36,952 bases of DNA from a virus: IMG/VR virus record IMGVR_UViG_3300033571_029942, positions 1 through 36,952 of that record; one strand, written 5' to 3'. Both the position numbers and the translations under genes were made by a program. Positions 1 to 9,335 of this stretch are shown one piece after another. The notes below the pieces were generated by a model. The model saw nothing but the letters and a program-made list of their open reading frames with translations, ran no database searches and was not told where the DNA came from. Each line of letters begins with the position of its first letter. Position 1 is the stretch's first letter.

Positions 1-99
1 ACCAGGTGGCAGGCTCTTGAGAGAGTCCAACCTGACATCACCCTGGTTCTGAAACCGGACACCAGGTGGGAGACTCTCGAGGGAGCTCAAATAGAGATT
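1..99 (-). repeat. 60-bp coding repeat (20-residue LPPGV unit), cut by the window edge
   Basis: Positions 1-60 encode one full unit ending SLKSLPPG, and 61-99 encode the end of the previous unit ending SLESLPPG. At DNA level both share ACCAGGTGG and a CTC-rich segment, read on the plus strand. More units probably follow beyond the left edge, but that cannot be seen here. Confidence 0.7.
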
Positions 100-189
100 C
101 TCCTGGTGAGTCACTAGGATCTCGTTCCCTTCCATTTCATAGGAGTATTTCTTCTTATTTAATATCTTGATAAATTCCTCCCGTGTCAT
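1..189 (-). CDS. Partial leucine-rich 20-residue-repeat protein (N-terminal 63 residues)
   Basis: The ATG at 189-187 overlaps the TGA of the preceding gene (188-186) as ATGA, and the frame stays open to the left edge, so only 63 N-terminal residues are visible. A short charged head (MTREEFIKILNKKKYSYEME) leads into a periodic pattern: NLYLSSLESLPPG, then VRFQNQGDVRLDSLKSLPPG. The unit is 20 residues, with SL-x-SLPPGV and F-x-N-x-G-x-V-x-L positions. Such patterns suggest a solenoid or beta-helix-like repeat protein, which I recall from annotated phage genomes as hypothetical proteins. Function is unknown. Translational coupling to the giant wedge protein suggests co-expression, possibly as a virion accessory protein. 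The frame is certain; the role is not. Confidence 0.75.
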   Translation of the reverse strand, partial: MTREEFIKILNKKKYSYEMEGNEILVTHQENLYLSSLESLPPGVRFQNQGDVRLDSLKSLPPG

Positions 190-3100
190 ATAGTATTTTC
201 TTGTATTTGAGGAGGAGAATCTATAATGAACCTAGAAAGAGGGGGAAATCCAGCTTCTCTTCTGTTTTCATAGATGCTTCTTTTTAAGAAGTCTTCTGGA
301 TTTACAACCTCAGGAGTTAAATCCCCAGCAAAAGGCGTTTTGTGATCTATAACGCGAATTTTTCCTTTGTGTGTGGTTTCATAAAGATTTCCATTCGCGT
401 CTTGTAGCTGACAAGAAATGGTGTAAAAACCGGGCTTCAGAAAGGTCCAGATAAAATATGGAGTTTTTCTTACTCTAACCACCTCTTCCCCTGATTCCGT
501 ATCAACAAGAGACCATATATGGTTTTTCTTCCCTGGTATTAATGAATCTATAGGGTTTATAAATATAGTAGAGGCTAAAGGTATCTCAAATTCTTGCTCG
601 TACAATTTTTCTTCCTTCCAAGACCAAGAATGTGATCCCAACCAGGATTGAACAGAGCCAATTTTAAGACCTGAGTGAAATCTTTCCTTTGGTATTTTAC
701 CTAAAAAGGCATCAATTGCTCCACCCTGAGGAGAGGAGGTCACAAAAGGAGAAAAATCCGCACCTGATCCAGTAAAGTATCCAGTTATGTAAATGTTTTC
801 TTCTTCGTCTAAAACTAGATCTGCTCCCCTATCGTTACTAACTCCACCAGCAGTAACTATATCAACCAAAGTTCCGTCTTTATTGAACTTGGTTAAATAG
901 ATATCAGTTCCACCCCTTGAATTAACCTCCTCTGGAGAAAAATATGCTGTTCCTGTATAAGATCCTGTGATATAAACATTTTCCTCTGAGTCACTTTCAA
1001 TATCAAATGCTTGGTCTCCTGAGGCACCTCCGCACATCTTCATCCATACAAGTTTTCCAGTTGATAGCAATTTTATTACAAATATATCAGTTGTTGAAGG
1101 AAAAGAAGAAAGAGTTTTATTTTCTATTTCTATTGTTCCCGAAAAACTTCCTGTTACTAAAACGTGTCCTTTTGGATCAACTGTGATCGAAGAATTACCA
1201 AAGGAAGTGGAAGAATCATATGCAAAAGATTCCGCCCAAAGACAAGACCCATCAGATGTGGAAAACTTTCCTACAAACATATCAGGAGCACCTGGGCCAG
1301 AAAGTACTATAGGGCCTAAATCTACGTCCGTTGTGAAAATTCCGGTCACATATAAATAATCTTCTTTCAAAATACCCAATTCTAATCCAGAGGAAAAAGA
1401 TGTGGTTTCTAGTTTTTTAGCCCACACAAAATTTAAGGTGGCATCAAGTTTGGCTAGGAATCCAGAAGATAAGCCAATAGAGTTTAGGTTAAACGTTCCG
1501 AGAGATAAAGCGCCTTCAAATTCTCCACAGATATAAAGATTTTCATAGAGATCCACTTTAATATCGGCAAGAAGTTGAACAGGGAAAACTGGTACATTTA
1601 TCGTGTTCAGTAAAACACCAGAACTGTTGTATTTATTTATTTGGATAAATCCTGTTATGCTGTCATCTAAAACCACATAGATATTTGAATTGTCGTCGGT
1701 GATAATAGATCTGGCGTTTAGTTGACTTCCTAGGGATGGATTAATTGCTCTTGCCCATTGAATAACACCAACCTTATTGTATTTTGCAACAAAAACACTA
1801 GGATCTACAGAATTGAGGTAGACGTCTTGGGTTCCTATATTATTAACTTCCCCCATAAAGATACTTCCGTTATAATCCCCAATAACGATAATATCTCCCT
1901 CTGTATCTACTGTGACTTTTACTCCCTGGTCTACGCTAGTGTTACCTAGAGTTATTATCCATTCAAAATTTTCAAAAAGATCTCTAGATTGTTTTTGAGC
2001 TATTCTTTCTATCTGAGAATTTCTCCAGTAAGCTTCTTTTGTGGCTTTTCCTTTGATAATATCTCTCAGAGGAGCATACAAAAACACATTGTCAAGATCT
2101 AAAGAAGGGAACTGATTTTTAAGATAATCAATGTTGTACCTCTGCCAAATTGGTTTACTCCATGAATACCTATCAACCGAAGGCATAACAGGTCTAGTTA
2201 TATCGGAATTAAGTGTGATGTTGTCGTAAAGAGGTCCAACAATAAAATTAAAATTCAGCTGTGAAATTCCAATTCCTGAATTGTAAACATACTGGATTGC
2301 AGGAAGGGGGATGGAGGTTTCGTGGTAAACAAAATCCCATCCAGGAGTTCCCGCAAATTTAGAAGTGGCGTGTATATATGGAATGATATAATCTAGCTTT
2401 CCTATCTCCCCTTGGTTTGTAACAAAGATGAGATTTTTAGGATAAGTTGTCTCCCCATTTTTTATAGTCTTCCATGGTGCAGAAAGTGCAGATTTTCCAT
2501 AAAAGTTAGGACAAGGACTAATTAAACTAGTTCCATCATTTCTATAAAGAACTTTTGTGAAATAATATCCATCAAAGAAATAAAGTTCATTATCTCCTGG
2601 GGAAGACACGGGATCAACAACAAACCAAATGTTGGCATTTCCTGTTTCAACTATATTTGTAATGTTTCCAGAGGATAATTCAGGATTAGTTGAGTTATTC
2701 CAAACCGCCCATCTTAAATGATCCCAGTAGACAAGACCAGAAGAGGTTCCAATCCATTTGTGGTTAAGCTTATCCAATTCAATCGAATAAACATCGTTTG
2801 AAGGAATACCAGAATTGTTCGTATCATAGTTTTTAAAATCTATTCCATTAAATCTAGAAAGTCCTTGATCTGTTGCGATCCAAAGGTACCATTTATTTAT
2901 GTCATAATACTGCAATCTAAGATCCCTAATAGTTGCAGAAGATAAATTAGAATTACTAGGAGTTAATAAGCTCCAGGATTTTGCATATCCGTCGTAATAA
3001 AGAAGTCCGTCGTAAGAAGGTGAAGATCCAGAAATAAATGCTGCAAAAACGTCTCCCGTTTGTGGGTTTATCTCAATAACTCTAATGCTGGAGGGAACCC

Positions 3101-6100
3101 CATAAACTACAGGGTTTCCTCCGTTATCTATAAAATCATTAACCGAGTAAGCAACACTTTGTGAAGGGTCTCTTTCGTCTATTTTAACTAAAGGAATAAG
3201 ATCGTTTTCTATCCCGATCCACTTAACGTCATTTCTGTCTATTTTTATACAATTAGTCAATAAGCCAACTCCCGGTAATGGAGAGTTACTGGAATCATAT
3301 GTCGTAAAATTAATACCGTCAAATTTAATAACATCTTCTCCAGTTACCCATATATCACCATCACCGTCCCAAGCAATGCTCGTAGGCGTAAAAAGAACTG
3401 GTGAATACGTAGGGATTTTACTGAAGCTGGAAAGAATATTTTTTGGTCCTGGATTTGTGCTAAGATCTGGTGATATAGGATTTCCGTTATCATTGTAATA
3501 CAAAGGAAGATCTGAATATCCCCTAACCACATAGTTAAATCTAGAGATATTTTCGTCCGGGGATTGGTTTAGTTGGTCAGCAGCTTCAGTAAGATCTAAA
3601 TAGTTATTACTTGGAGAATCAGTTTCTCCTAAAACAACCCCATTGGTAAGGCTGGTAACTCTCACCCTGTCTCCATATTGCAAAGAATAAAGAGAGAATC
3701 CGCCTAACCAGTCATTGTGGTAATCAAACATATCCCAAGTGTGAGCATATGCTTTAGTGAATTCAAAATCTTCGAAAGCATCCCAAGAAATCCCTTTTGT
3801 TCCCCAAAGCTTCATTTTTGGATTAGGATAAGAAGTGAAATCAAAAGGAACATAAGATTGTGTCTGATTTACACCTCCGTTGAATAAAACTGATCCAGGA
3901 TTGGAAAGTAAAGAGCCTGTAACAGGAACAGAAACTAATTTTCCATTCCATATTACCCCAGTGTTGTTTGGTGCTTGTAACACAAATGTTTTGTAATTGG
4001 GGACGGTAGAATCCGTTAGACTAATAACTTTATATTTCGGGAATAATGGAGAAGAGTTTATTGTGCTATAGATTAAACTTGCAGTGGATTCTATGTCTCC
4101 TTGGAAAGTAACACTGGCAATTTCTAATCCATCAGCAATAACCTTTATCGTACCGGATCCATAAACATATGCTCCTGTTATAGGAGATATTACAATCTGG
4201 GGTATTTCAAAGGTGTTGGGCGAAAGCACGGTTATAGGGAAACTTCCATAAGGATTACCAGAAGAATCATAAATCCAAACCTGACTACCAGAAGAGAAGC
4301 TGTGATTTGTTGTTGTTGTAACAATAGCAAAAGTGTAACCTGTTCCAGTAAAGGTGCTGACAATCGAAGTTATGTCTACTTGAAAGACTCCTATATCAAA
4401 AGTGCAGGTTGCCCTAACCTCCGGAATATCAACTAAAACCTCACAAGATTGACCCTCATTAAAATTGTTAGAATATTCAGGGAAATTTGATATGTAATCA
4501 GAAAGGTCTTTAATAGTGTCGGTGTTTTCAACAGGAAAAATCCACTGTGATGGATAAGAATCCCATTGTAAAGGCATATTATCAAAATTATAAATTTCAG
4601 ATTTTCTGAACCTAGTTAATGTGTTTAATTCGATCCCCCTCTTTTCTACCTTTATGACATTCTTTTTTATTCCCAAAGAAATAGCGTTAAGTGTGTCCCA
4701 TACCCTACACTGCACTGTATATTCTCCTGTATAAGGAAGAAAATGTGGTAGCACATCTAGATCTGGGAGACCTCCTCTGATTTGGAAAAAATATGGACTT
4801 GCATCTTCTTTGGAGATTGTCCACTCTATTTCATAAAAATCCAAATAAGGTAATCTTTCCCATGAATAAAATCCACCAGATTTAAACCAATTTTCATAGT
4901 AATTAAATACATAAGAGCTGGAAGAAATGTTTGTTGGGATAACATACCAACTTGAATAAGCTCCTCCTCCCCTAATATATGTTGGTCTAATTATTAAATC
5001 TCCGGTTAGTGTGTTATAATCCCCTTGACTGACATATCCCAATAATAAATTACCAGGAGAAGACACAGATTCTATTCTGATTAACAAAACCTCCGGTGAA
5101 GTTGCTGAAAACCAATTATTTCCTGTTCCTATATTAATTGTTACCGCTTGGGGTATATTAACAGAATCTAAATCTAAAATAGATGAAGAAGTGACAAGAG
5201 ATAACGGATAACCAGGATTATCAACTAAGGTTGAAGTGTAATTAGCAATATCTAGGACAGTTGATAAAAAATTCGGATCTAATGTTTCCCAATTCCCGCT
5301 CATTTCCCCCCAACTTAGATCAAATGTTTTATTTGTTAAGACAACAGGAAATCCTGCAGGAAAGAAATGATCTTCCCCTGTAGAAAACAGTTTATAAGTA
5401 GGTGGATCAAAATCACCGTCACCTAAAAATTTAGGAAGTGTACCGTCTTCTATTTTTTGATAAAATCCTGTAATTGAATTAGCTAAATCTGGTATATTAG
5501 AAATTGGATATTTTTGAAAAAAAGAATATGGCTCTATAGTGTTTCCTAGGTAGCTAATTCCTGGCTCGGTTCCCTCTACAGCTGGATAGAGTAGGCCTTG
5601 TTGGTTTGGCTTGGTGTAAAAAACTCTTAAATCTTCAATAAATCCATTTTCAGGAAAAACAGTAAAATCTACTTCTATACCAGATCTAACCTCGTCAATC
5701 TTTAGCTGGTCTACCCATCCCCTTGTTTTGTAGATGTTAAAATAAACCCCTTCCCCTGTTATATCTACTATTCTAGCATTAAGAGGAAGATAATCCTGTT
5801 TTAGTCTTTCCTTTAGTCCAAAAAGCTTTATGAGAACTTCTTCGGGGCTAAATAAAAAAACATCTTCTACAACAGGATATCCAAATTGATCTTCTTCTTG
5901 ATCTTCTACCACTCGGTTTATGTCATAAAAAAGACCAAATAAGGAAGTTTTCTTATAAGATTTAGAGGGAAATATCTGTTCATATTGTTTTTTTAAACCA
6001 AAAGTCCCGTCAGATTTTTTTCCATAAACCTCTACTTGTTTGAATTTTCCTTCGTTTTCGTCCCGTAAAAGATTATCAATTAATTCTGAAGATTTATTAA

Positions 6101-6986
6101 GTCCAAGATTTAATTGCTTTAACACCTTCGAATTTTGCTGCAGTGGTGTCAAGACATCAGCAGAATCGATTTTGACATTTAACCAATATTCTTTGATCTT
6201 TAAATCATAATACCCAAAAAATTTAATTGCATTAAAAAGACTTTTATAAGAACCAAGATAAGGAAAAATAGATTCTCCTGTCAAAAGGAGCTCTTTTCTT
6301 TTTCTATTTACTACCGTCCAATCAGGAAGCGGTTCTTTAGGATCAGTTTCTCTTGTTATTAAAGAATCTGCTTCTGTAAATTGTCTTCCAAAATTTGACA
6401 ACAAAACAGAAAGTCTACTATCTTCTCCTTCAACTTCACCATGAAAACTAAGCTTTAAAATTGTAACGGGATTATTAGAATCTGTATAATCTTCTAAAAT
6501 TAAAGTGCGGTCGTAAATCCCCTCTGTGGTTGAATTTAATGCAATGTTTATTTGCATAGAAGAGGAAGTGATCTGAGAAGTGATTACTATACCTGTTGGA
6601 GAATCTACCGTGTCCCCTGGGACAACTTCAGGATAAACCTCGATGCTGGTACCTTTCACCAGATATGGGGCATCTAGCTCGGGATCTATCCCTAGTTCAT
6701 ATGTGTAAATAATTGAGCTAACGTCGGTCTGCCCGTCGTAATCAGATTCCCATCTTGTTCTCCAGACCGGTGTAGATGGACTTGTTGTATCTTCGTGAGG
6801 AAATCCATACTCTGTTTCGAGGGTACTAGCATTAATAAACTTTTCAATAACAAATACATGCTCGATCTCAAAAAGTCTTTCAGCAACTAAAGGAAAAAGT
6901 ACTGCACCTTCCCAATAATTTCCGTTCCATTGAAAATTATATCTGTCTCCTTTTTTATCAAAGAATAAAAGATTTTGAATATTCAT
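186..6986 (-). CDS. Giant gp7-like baseplate wedge protein with two beta-propeller regions
   Basis: This 2266-residue protein follows the gp25-like and gp6-like genes, the position of gene 7 in T4-type phages (T4 gp7 is about 1030 residues). Residues 1 to about 480 look like a wedge domain, with motifs such as SLFNAIKFFGYYDLKIKEYW. Residues about 733-790 are PKD-like (YTGEYTVQCRVWD). Residues about 1190-1500 carry 'two-component regulator propeller' repeats such as KWIGTSSGLVYW and WIATDQGLSRFNG. Residues about 1675-2100 carry SBBP-like repeats such as YITGSYTGTAYF and YITGYFTGSGADF, each followed by a F-x-x-K-F/Y strand. A second PKD-like domain lies near 2130-2190. The propellers could bind host-surface glycans. 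The start abuts the upstream stop (TAAATG). Assignment to gp7 rests on order and resemblance only. Confidence 0.75.
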   Translation of the reverse strand: MNIQNLLFFDKKGDRYNFQWNGNYWEGAVLFPLVAERLFEIEHVFVIEKFINASTLETEYGFPHEDTTSPSTPVWRTRWESDYDGQTDVSSIIYTYELGIDPELDAPYLVKGTSIEVYPEVVPGDTVDSPTGIVITSQITSSSMQINIALNSTTEGIYDRTLILEDYTDSNNPVTILKLSFHGEVEGEDSRLSVLLSNFGRQFTEADSLITRETDPKEPLPDWTVVNRKRKELLLTGESIFPYLGSYKSLFNAIKFFGYYDLKIKEYWLNVKIDSADVLTPLQQNSKVLKQLNLGLNKSSELIDNLLRDENEGKFKQVEVYGKKSDGTFGLKKQYEQIFPSKSYKKTSLFGLFYDINRVVEDQEEDQFGYPVVEDVFLFSPEEVLIKLFGLKERLKQDYLPLNARIVDITGEGVYFNIYKTRGWVDQLKIDEVRSGIEVDFTVFPENGFIEDLRVFYTKPNQQGLLYPAVEGTEPGISYLGNTIEPYSFFQKYPISNIPDLANSITGFYQKIEDGTLPKFLGDGDFDPPTYKLFSTGEDHFFPAGFPVVLTNKTFDLSWGEMSGNWETLDPNFLSTVLDIANYTSTLVDNPGYPLSLVTSSSILDLDSVNIPQAVTINIGTGNNWFSATSPEVLLIRIESVSSPGNLLLGYVSQGDYNTLTGDLIIRPTYIRGGGAYSSWYVIPTNISSSSYVFNYYENWFKSGGFYSWERLPYLDFYEIEWTISKEDASPYFFQIRGGLPDLDVLPHFLPYTGEYTVQCRVWDTLNAISLGIKKNVIKVEKRGIELNTLTRFRKSEIYNFDNMPLQWDSYPSQWIFPVENTDTIKDLSDYISNFPEYSNNFNEGQSCEVLVDIPEVRATCTFDIGVFQVDITSIVSTFTGTGYTFAIVTTTTNHSFSSGSQVWIYDSSGNPYGSFPITVLSPNTFEIPQIVISPITGAYVYGSGTIKVIADGLEIASVTFQGDIESTASLIYSTINSSPLFPKYKVISLTDSTVPNYKTFVLQAPNNTGVIWNGKLVSVPVTGSLLSNPGSVLFNGGVNQTQSYVPFDFTSYPNPKMKLWGTKGISWDAFEDFEFTKAYAHTWDMFDYHNDWLGGFSLYSLQYGDRVRVTSLTNGVVLGETDSPSNNYLDLTEAADQLNQSPDENISRFNYVVRGYSDLPLYYNDNGNPISPDLSTNPGPKNILSSFSKIPTYSPVLFTPTSIAWDGDGDIWVTGEDVIKFDGINFTTYDSSNSPLPGVGLLTNCIKIDRNDVKWIGIENDLIPLVKIDERDPSQSVAYSVNDFIDNGGNPVVYGVPSSIRVIEINPQTGDVFAAFISGSSPSYDGLLYYDGYAKSWSLLTPSNSNLSSATIRDLRLQYYDINKWYLWIATDQGLSRFNGIDFKNYDTNNSGIPSNDVYSIELDKLNHKWIGTSSGLVYWDHLRWAVWNNSTNPELSSGNITNIVETGNANIWFVVDPVSSPGDNELYFFDGYYFTKVLYRNDGTSLISPCPNFYGKSALSAPWKTIKNGETTYPKNLIFVTNQGEIGKLDYIIPYIHATSKFAGTPGWDFVYHETSIPLPAIQYVYNSGIGISQLNFNFIVGPLYDNITLNSDITRPVMPSVDRYSWSKPIWQRYNIDYLKNQFPSLDLDNVFLYAPLRDIIKGKATKEAYWRNSQIERIAQKQSRDLFENFEWIITLGNTSVDQGVKVTVDTEGDIIVIGDYNGSIFMGEVNNIGTQDVYLNSVDPSVFVAKYNKVGVIQWARAINPSLGSQLNARSIITDDNSNIYVVLDDSITGFIQINKYNSSGVLLNTINVPVFPVQLLADIKVDLYENLYICGEFEGALSLGTFNLNSIGLSSGFLAKLDATLNFVWAKKLETTSFSSGLELGILKEDYLYVTGIFTTDVDLGPIVLSGPGAPDMFVGKFSTSDGSCLWAESFAYDSSTSFGNSSITVDPKGHVLVTGSFSGTIEIENKTLSSFPSTTDIFVIKLLSTGKLVWMKMCGGASGDQAFDIESDSEENVYITGSYTGTAYFSPEEVNSRGGTDIYLTKFNKDGTLVDIVTAGGVSNDRGADLVLDEEENIYITGYFTGSGADFSPFVTSSPQGGAIDAFLGKIPKERFHSGLKIGSVQSWLGSHSWSWKEEKLYEQEFEIPLASTIFINPIDSLIPGKKNHIWSLVDTESGEEVVRVRKTPYFIWTFLKPGFYTISCQLQDANGNLYETTHKGKIRVIDHKTPFAGDLTPEVVNPEDFLKRSIYENRREAGFPPLSRFIIDSPPQIQENTI

Positions 6987-7229
6987 TTATCTTACGTATT
7001 TGTTATTTTTTGGGACTGTATAATTAATATAATTTTTAATGTACTTGGTCGTTTCAAATAATTGGAAAACAATTCTCTCCATAGAAGCTAAAATTTCCAT
7101 TCGGTTAGTGTCCCCTTGTAAAACCTGATTAGAAAGGGTTTTTTCAAAAATCTTACCCTCGTAATCAAATCCCTCATTAGTTCTAACCGTATTTTGGTTG
7201 TTTATAAATTCGTACCAGCTTTTTTTCAT
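6987..7229 (-). CDS. 80-residue protein between the wedge genes, unrecognised
   Basis: This small protein starts one base after the stop of the gp6-like gene and ends immediately before the ATG of the giant wedge gene, so it is almost certainly translated with them. It has no signal peptide or membrane segment. The central part (MEILASMERIVFQLFETTKYIKNYI) looks helical and amphipathic, and the N-terminus is polar (MKKSWYEFINNQN). It could be a small baseplate component or an assembly chaperone. I recognise no family. Confidence 0.65.
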   Translation of the reverse strand: MKKSWYEFINNQNTVRTNEGFDYEGKIFEKTLSNQVLQGDTNRMEILASMERIVFQLFETTKYIKNYINYTVPKNNKYVR

Positions 7230-7230
7230 T

Positions 7231-8928
7231 TTAGTTTCCTATTTTAAGAGAAGATTTCAATTGTTGATTAATTCTGGTATTGTATGTTACAGGAACAATA
7301 GCTCTAATATCTACATTAACAGAAGATAGATTTTCAAGACCTGCTCCATAATCATAATAGATCCCATTTCTATCTTCCCATCCTCCAGAAATAACAACGA
7401 CTTCATCTTTCCCGATTACTATGTCACCAAATTCGTCTAATCCTATTTCGGGTGCATTTGGGTTTTGAATTTTAGATTCTTCATTTTTTTCACAGATGAA
7501 ATAGAGAGAAACAGAATCTATTCCGTCTAATCCTTCTATAGCAGCAACTAAATCAGATCTAGGTATTTTATCTCTCCTTCTAATATTAAGGAAGTAATCA
7601 CTCAGTGTGTCTATAATCTGTGTTTTTATTGTGGTTGGATCGTATCCCTCGAAAATTGTAATGGCTACATTAACAACATACCTAGATATCAATGGATCTA
7701 AAATTTTTACTACAGTAGTAACTATTTTTTGTCCACTTTCATCAAGAAGTTGATAGATCCTATCTATTTGCGGGCCAGTTAATTTAAACCTAGAAGGAGG
7801 GATATCAAAATAAGTTTCATTGGTTTTAAGAGTGAGTTGAATATTAGGGACTAATATCAAATAAATGATATTATCGTCATCTATGTATTGATCATCAAAA
7901 GTCGTAAAAGCTTCTATGATAGAAAATTGCCCAAACTTTTCAAAAAATGTTACATAGTTTGTTGGATTTGCTAAAACAAAACTTCTTGATGTCTTTGGTG
8001 CAATAATTCTTGTAAGATCAATTGGTTCTTGGTTAGCACCCAATTGGGGAGCAATAGAACAGGTTGGTTGAAGAACATCAGATAGGGTAACGTTGTTACC
8101 AAAAAGATCTGTCCCGTCTGAATCAAATCTCATAATAACCTGTGAAGAATCTTCAACAGTTATATTTCCAAAAGCACCTGATGATTCTAGGTAAGTCACT
8201 TCAATTATAGAGCCAGCGGGAGGAGGGAATCCAAAATCTACAGTACCAAAGAAAATATCTATACCTGAAATTAAAGAGCTTTTTACAATATAACCATTTC
8301 CGTTTCTTGGTATATCATAAAGGGAATCATATCTTTTCCATGTTTCTCCATTAACCTTAACTTCCACCTCATAGTTTTCTATGCCTGAAGTTCCCCTAGA
8401 TGAGATGTTATAACTCTGTAAAAGATTACCTGTCCCCGTGTATTGATTTGTGTTTCTTCTTCCCTCGAAAATGGATGCAATAATTTTAGCACCAGGTTCA
8501 AGGTTCAATCTAATGTATTCTTGTGGAAGTTTTAAGAAATAATTTTTTCCGTTGTTAACACAATTTAATTGTGCATAATTGGGAACCAAAATAGCGCTAC
8601 CGCCAACATTCTCAAAAGATCTTCCGTTCCACGTGATAACTACCTCACCCTTTGCAGAAATTGCTCTTGTTGGATTATGACCAGCTAGAGTTGCTAATCC
8701 GTAAATCGAAGATTCTCTAGTTGCCTGGTTTATGTTGAGCTCTGTGATAGAATCCTCTATGAAAAAAAGGATAAATTGGGAAAGGTTATCAAGAACAAAT
8801 ATAATTTGTCCCCAAACCGAAGCCACTGTGAAGAGCTGGTTAGACATAGAATATCTAGCTTGGATCAGATCAAAAGTCTGTGCGATCAGGTCAGATATCT
8901 TTGCTTTATTTTTTTGTAGTAAATCCAT
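7231..8928 (-). CDS. gp6-like baseplate wedge protein (baseplate J family)
   Basis: This 565-residue protein fits the gp6/baseplate-J group, which forms the inner wedge ring around the hub of contractile tails. The N-terminal helical part leads into SIYGLATLAGHNPTRA at about residues 74-89, a conserved feature of this group. The middle has the typical strand-rich section with GIENYEVEVKVNGETW and IDIFFGTVDFGFPPPAGSII. The C-terminus has RRRDKIPRSDLVAAIEGLDG, as in J-like proteins that end in an alpha/beta module. It sits directly after the gp25-like gene, with one base between that stop and this ATG, as expected for wedge genes. Length is close to T4 gp6 (660 residues). Confidence 0.85.
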   Translation of the reverse strand: MDLLQKNKAKISDLIAQTFDLIQARYSMSNQLFTVASVWGQIIFVLDNLSQFILFFIEDSITELNINQATRESSIYGLATLAGHNPTRAISAKGEVVITWNGRSFENVGGSAILVPNYAQLNCVNNGKNYFLKLPQEYIRLNLEPGAKIIASIFEGRRNTNQYTGTGNLLQSYNISSRGTSGIENYEVEVKVNGETWKRYDSLYDIPRNGNGYIVKSSLISGIDIFFGTVDFGFPPPAGSIIEVTYLESSGAFGNITVEDSSQVIMRFDSDGTDLFGNNVTLSDVLQPTCSIAPQLGANQEPIDLTRIIAPKTSRSFVLANPTNYVTFFEKFGQFSIIEAFTTFDDQYIDDDNIIYLILVPNIQLTLKTNETYFDIPPSRFKLTGPQIDRIYQLLDESGQKIVTTVVKILDPLISRYVVNVAITIFEGYDPTTIKTQIIDTLSDYFLNIRRRDKIPRSDLVAAIEGLDGIDSVSLYFICEKNEESKIQNPNAPEIGLDEFGDIVIGKDEVVVISGGWEDRNGIYYDYGAGLENLSSVNVDIRAIVPVTYNTRINQQLKSSLKIGN

Positions 8929-8929
8929 T

Positions 8930-9301
8930 TTATACTATTTTTATTCCCACTAAGGGGTTTCCTTTAATTGCAAAATCAATAACACACGTGTCCCTGGTAG
9001 ATCCTCTTAAAAACCCAACACTAAAGTCAACTTCATATTTACTAGAGGCCAACGGGACATAAGTTAAAAGATGTAATCTTATAGCACGCTCTAGTGTTGC
9101 TTGGTCCACTTCTAGATCAAATAGCATACCTTCCAAATCTATCCCAAAATAGGGATCTCCTAGGACCTCTCCTGGTCTAGTTAACATACATTGTTTGATC
9201 ATACCGATAAGAATTTCAACCTCATCATCAGTATGCAAAAGTCCTTCTTTGTAATTAGGATCGTCTGGGTTCTTTGGATAAATTTCGGAAAATCTTGCCA
9301 T
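8930..9301 (-). CDS. gp25-like baseplate wedge protein
   Basis: This 123-residue protein matches the gp25/GPW family, which joins the wedge to the tail sheath. The hallmark stretch is TRPGEVLGDPYFGIDLEGML at residues 41-60, in which a GE turn and the P-x-FG motif are family features. The start is ATG at 9301. Upstream lie only 34 nt before the nuclease gene's stop, holding an AT-rich box (9308-9317). The gp6-like gene follows with a one-base gap, the usual pairing. Family length is about 120-140 residues, so the gene is intact. Confidence 0.9.
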   Translation of the reverse strand: MARFSEIYPKNPDDPNYKEGLLHTDDEVEILIGMIKQCMLTRPGEVLGDPYFGIDLEGMLFDLEVDQATLERAIRLHLLTYVPLASSKYEVDFSVGFLRGSTRDTCVIDFAIKGNPLVGIKIV

Positions 9302-9307
9302 CTTAAC

Positions 9308-9317
9308 CTATATATTC
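9308..9317 (-). promoter_or_regulatory. Candidate late-type promoter box upstream of the gp25-like gene
   Basis: On the minus strand this reads GAATATATAG, ending 6 nt before the ATG at 9301. The identical 10-mer lies 3 nt before the amidoligase-like gene (12816-12825). It resembles T4 late promoters (TATAAATA), but the short distance to the start codon would imply a nearly leaderless transcript. It could also be only an AT-rich translation leader. Confidence 0.35.
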
Positions 9318-9335
9318 AATAAAATAAGAGTGTAA

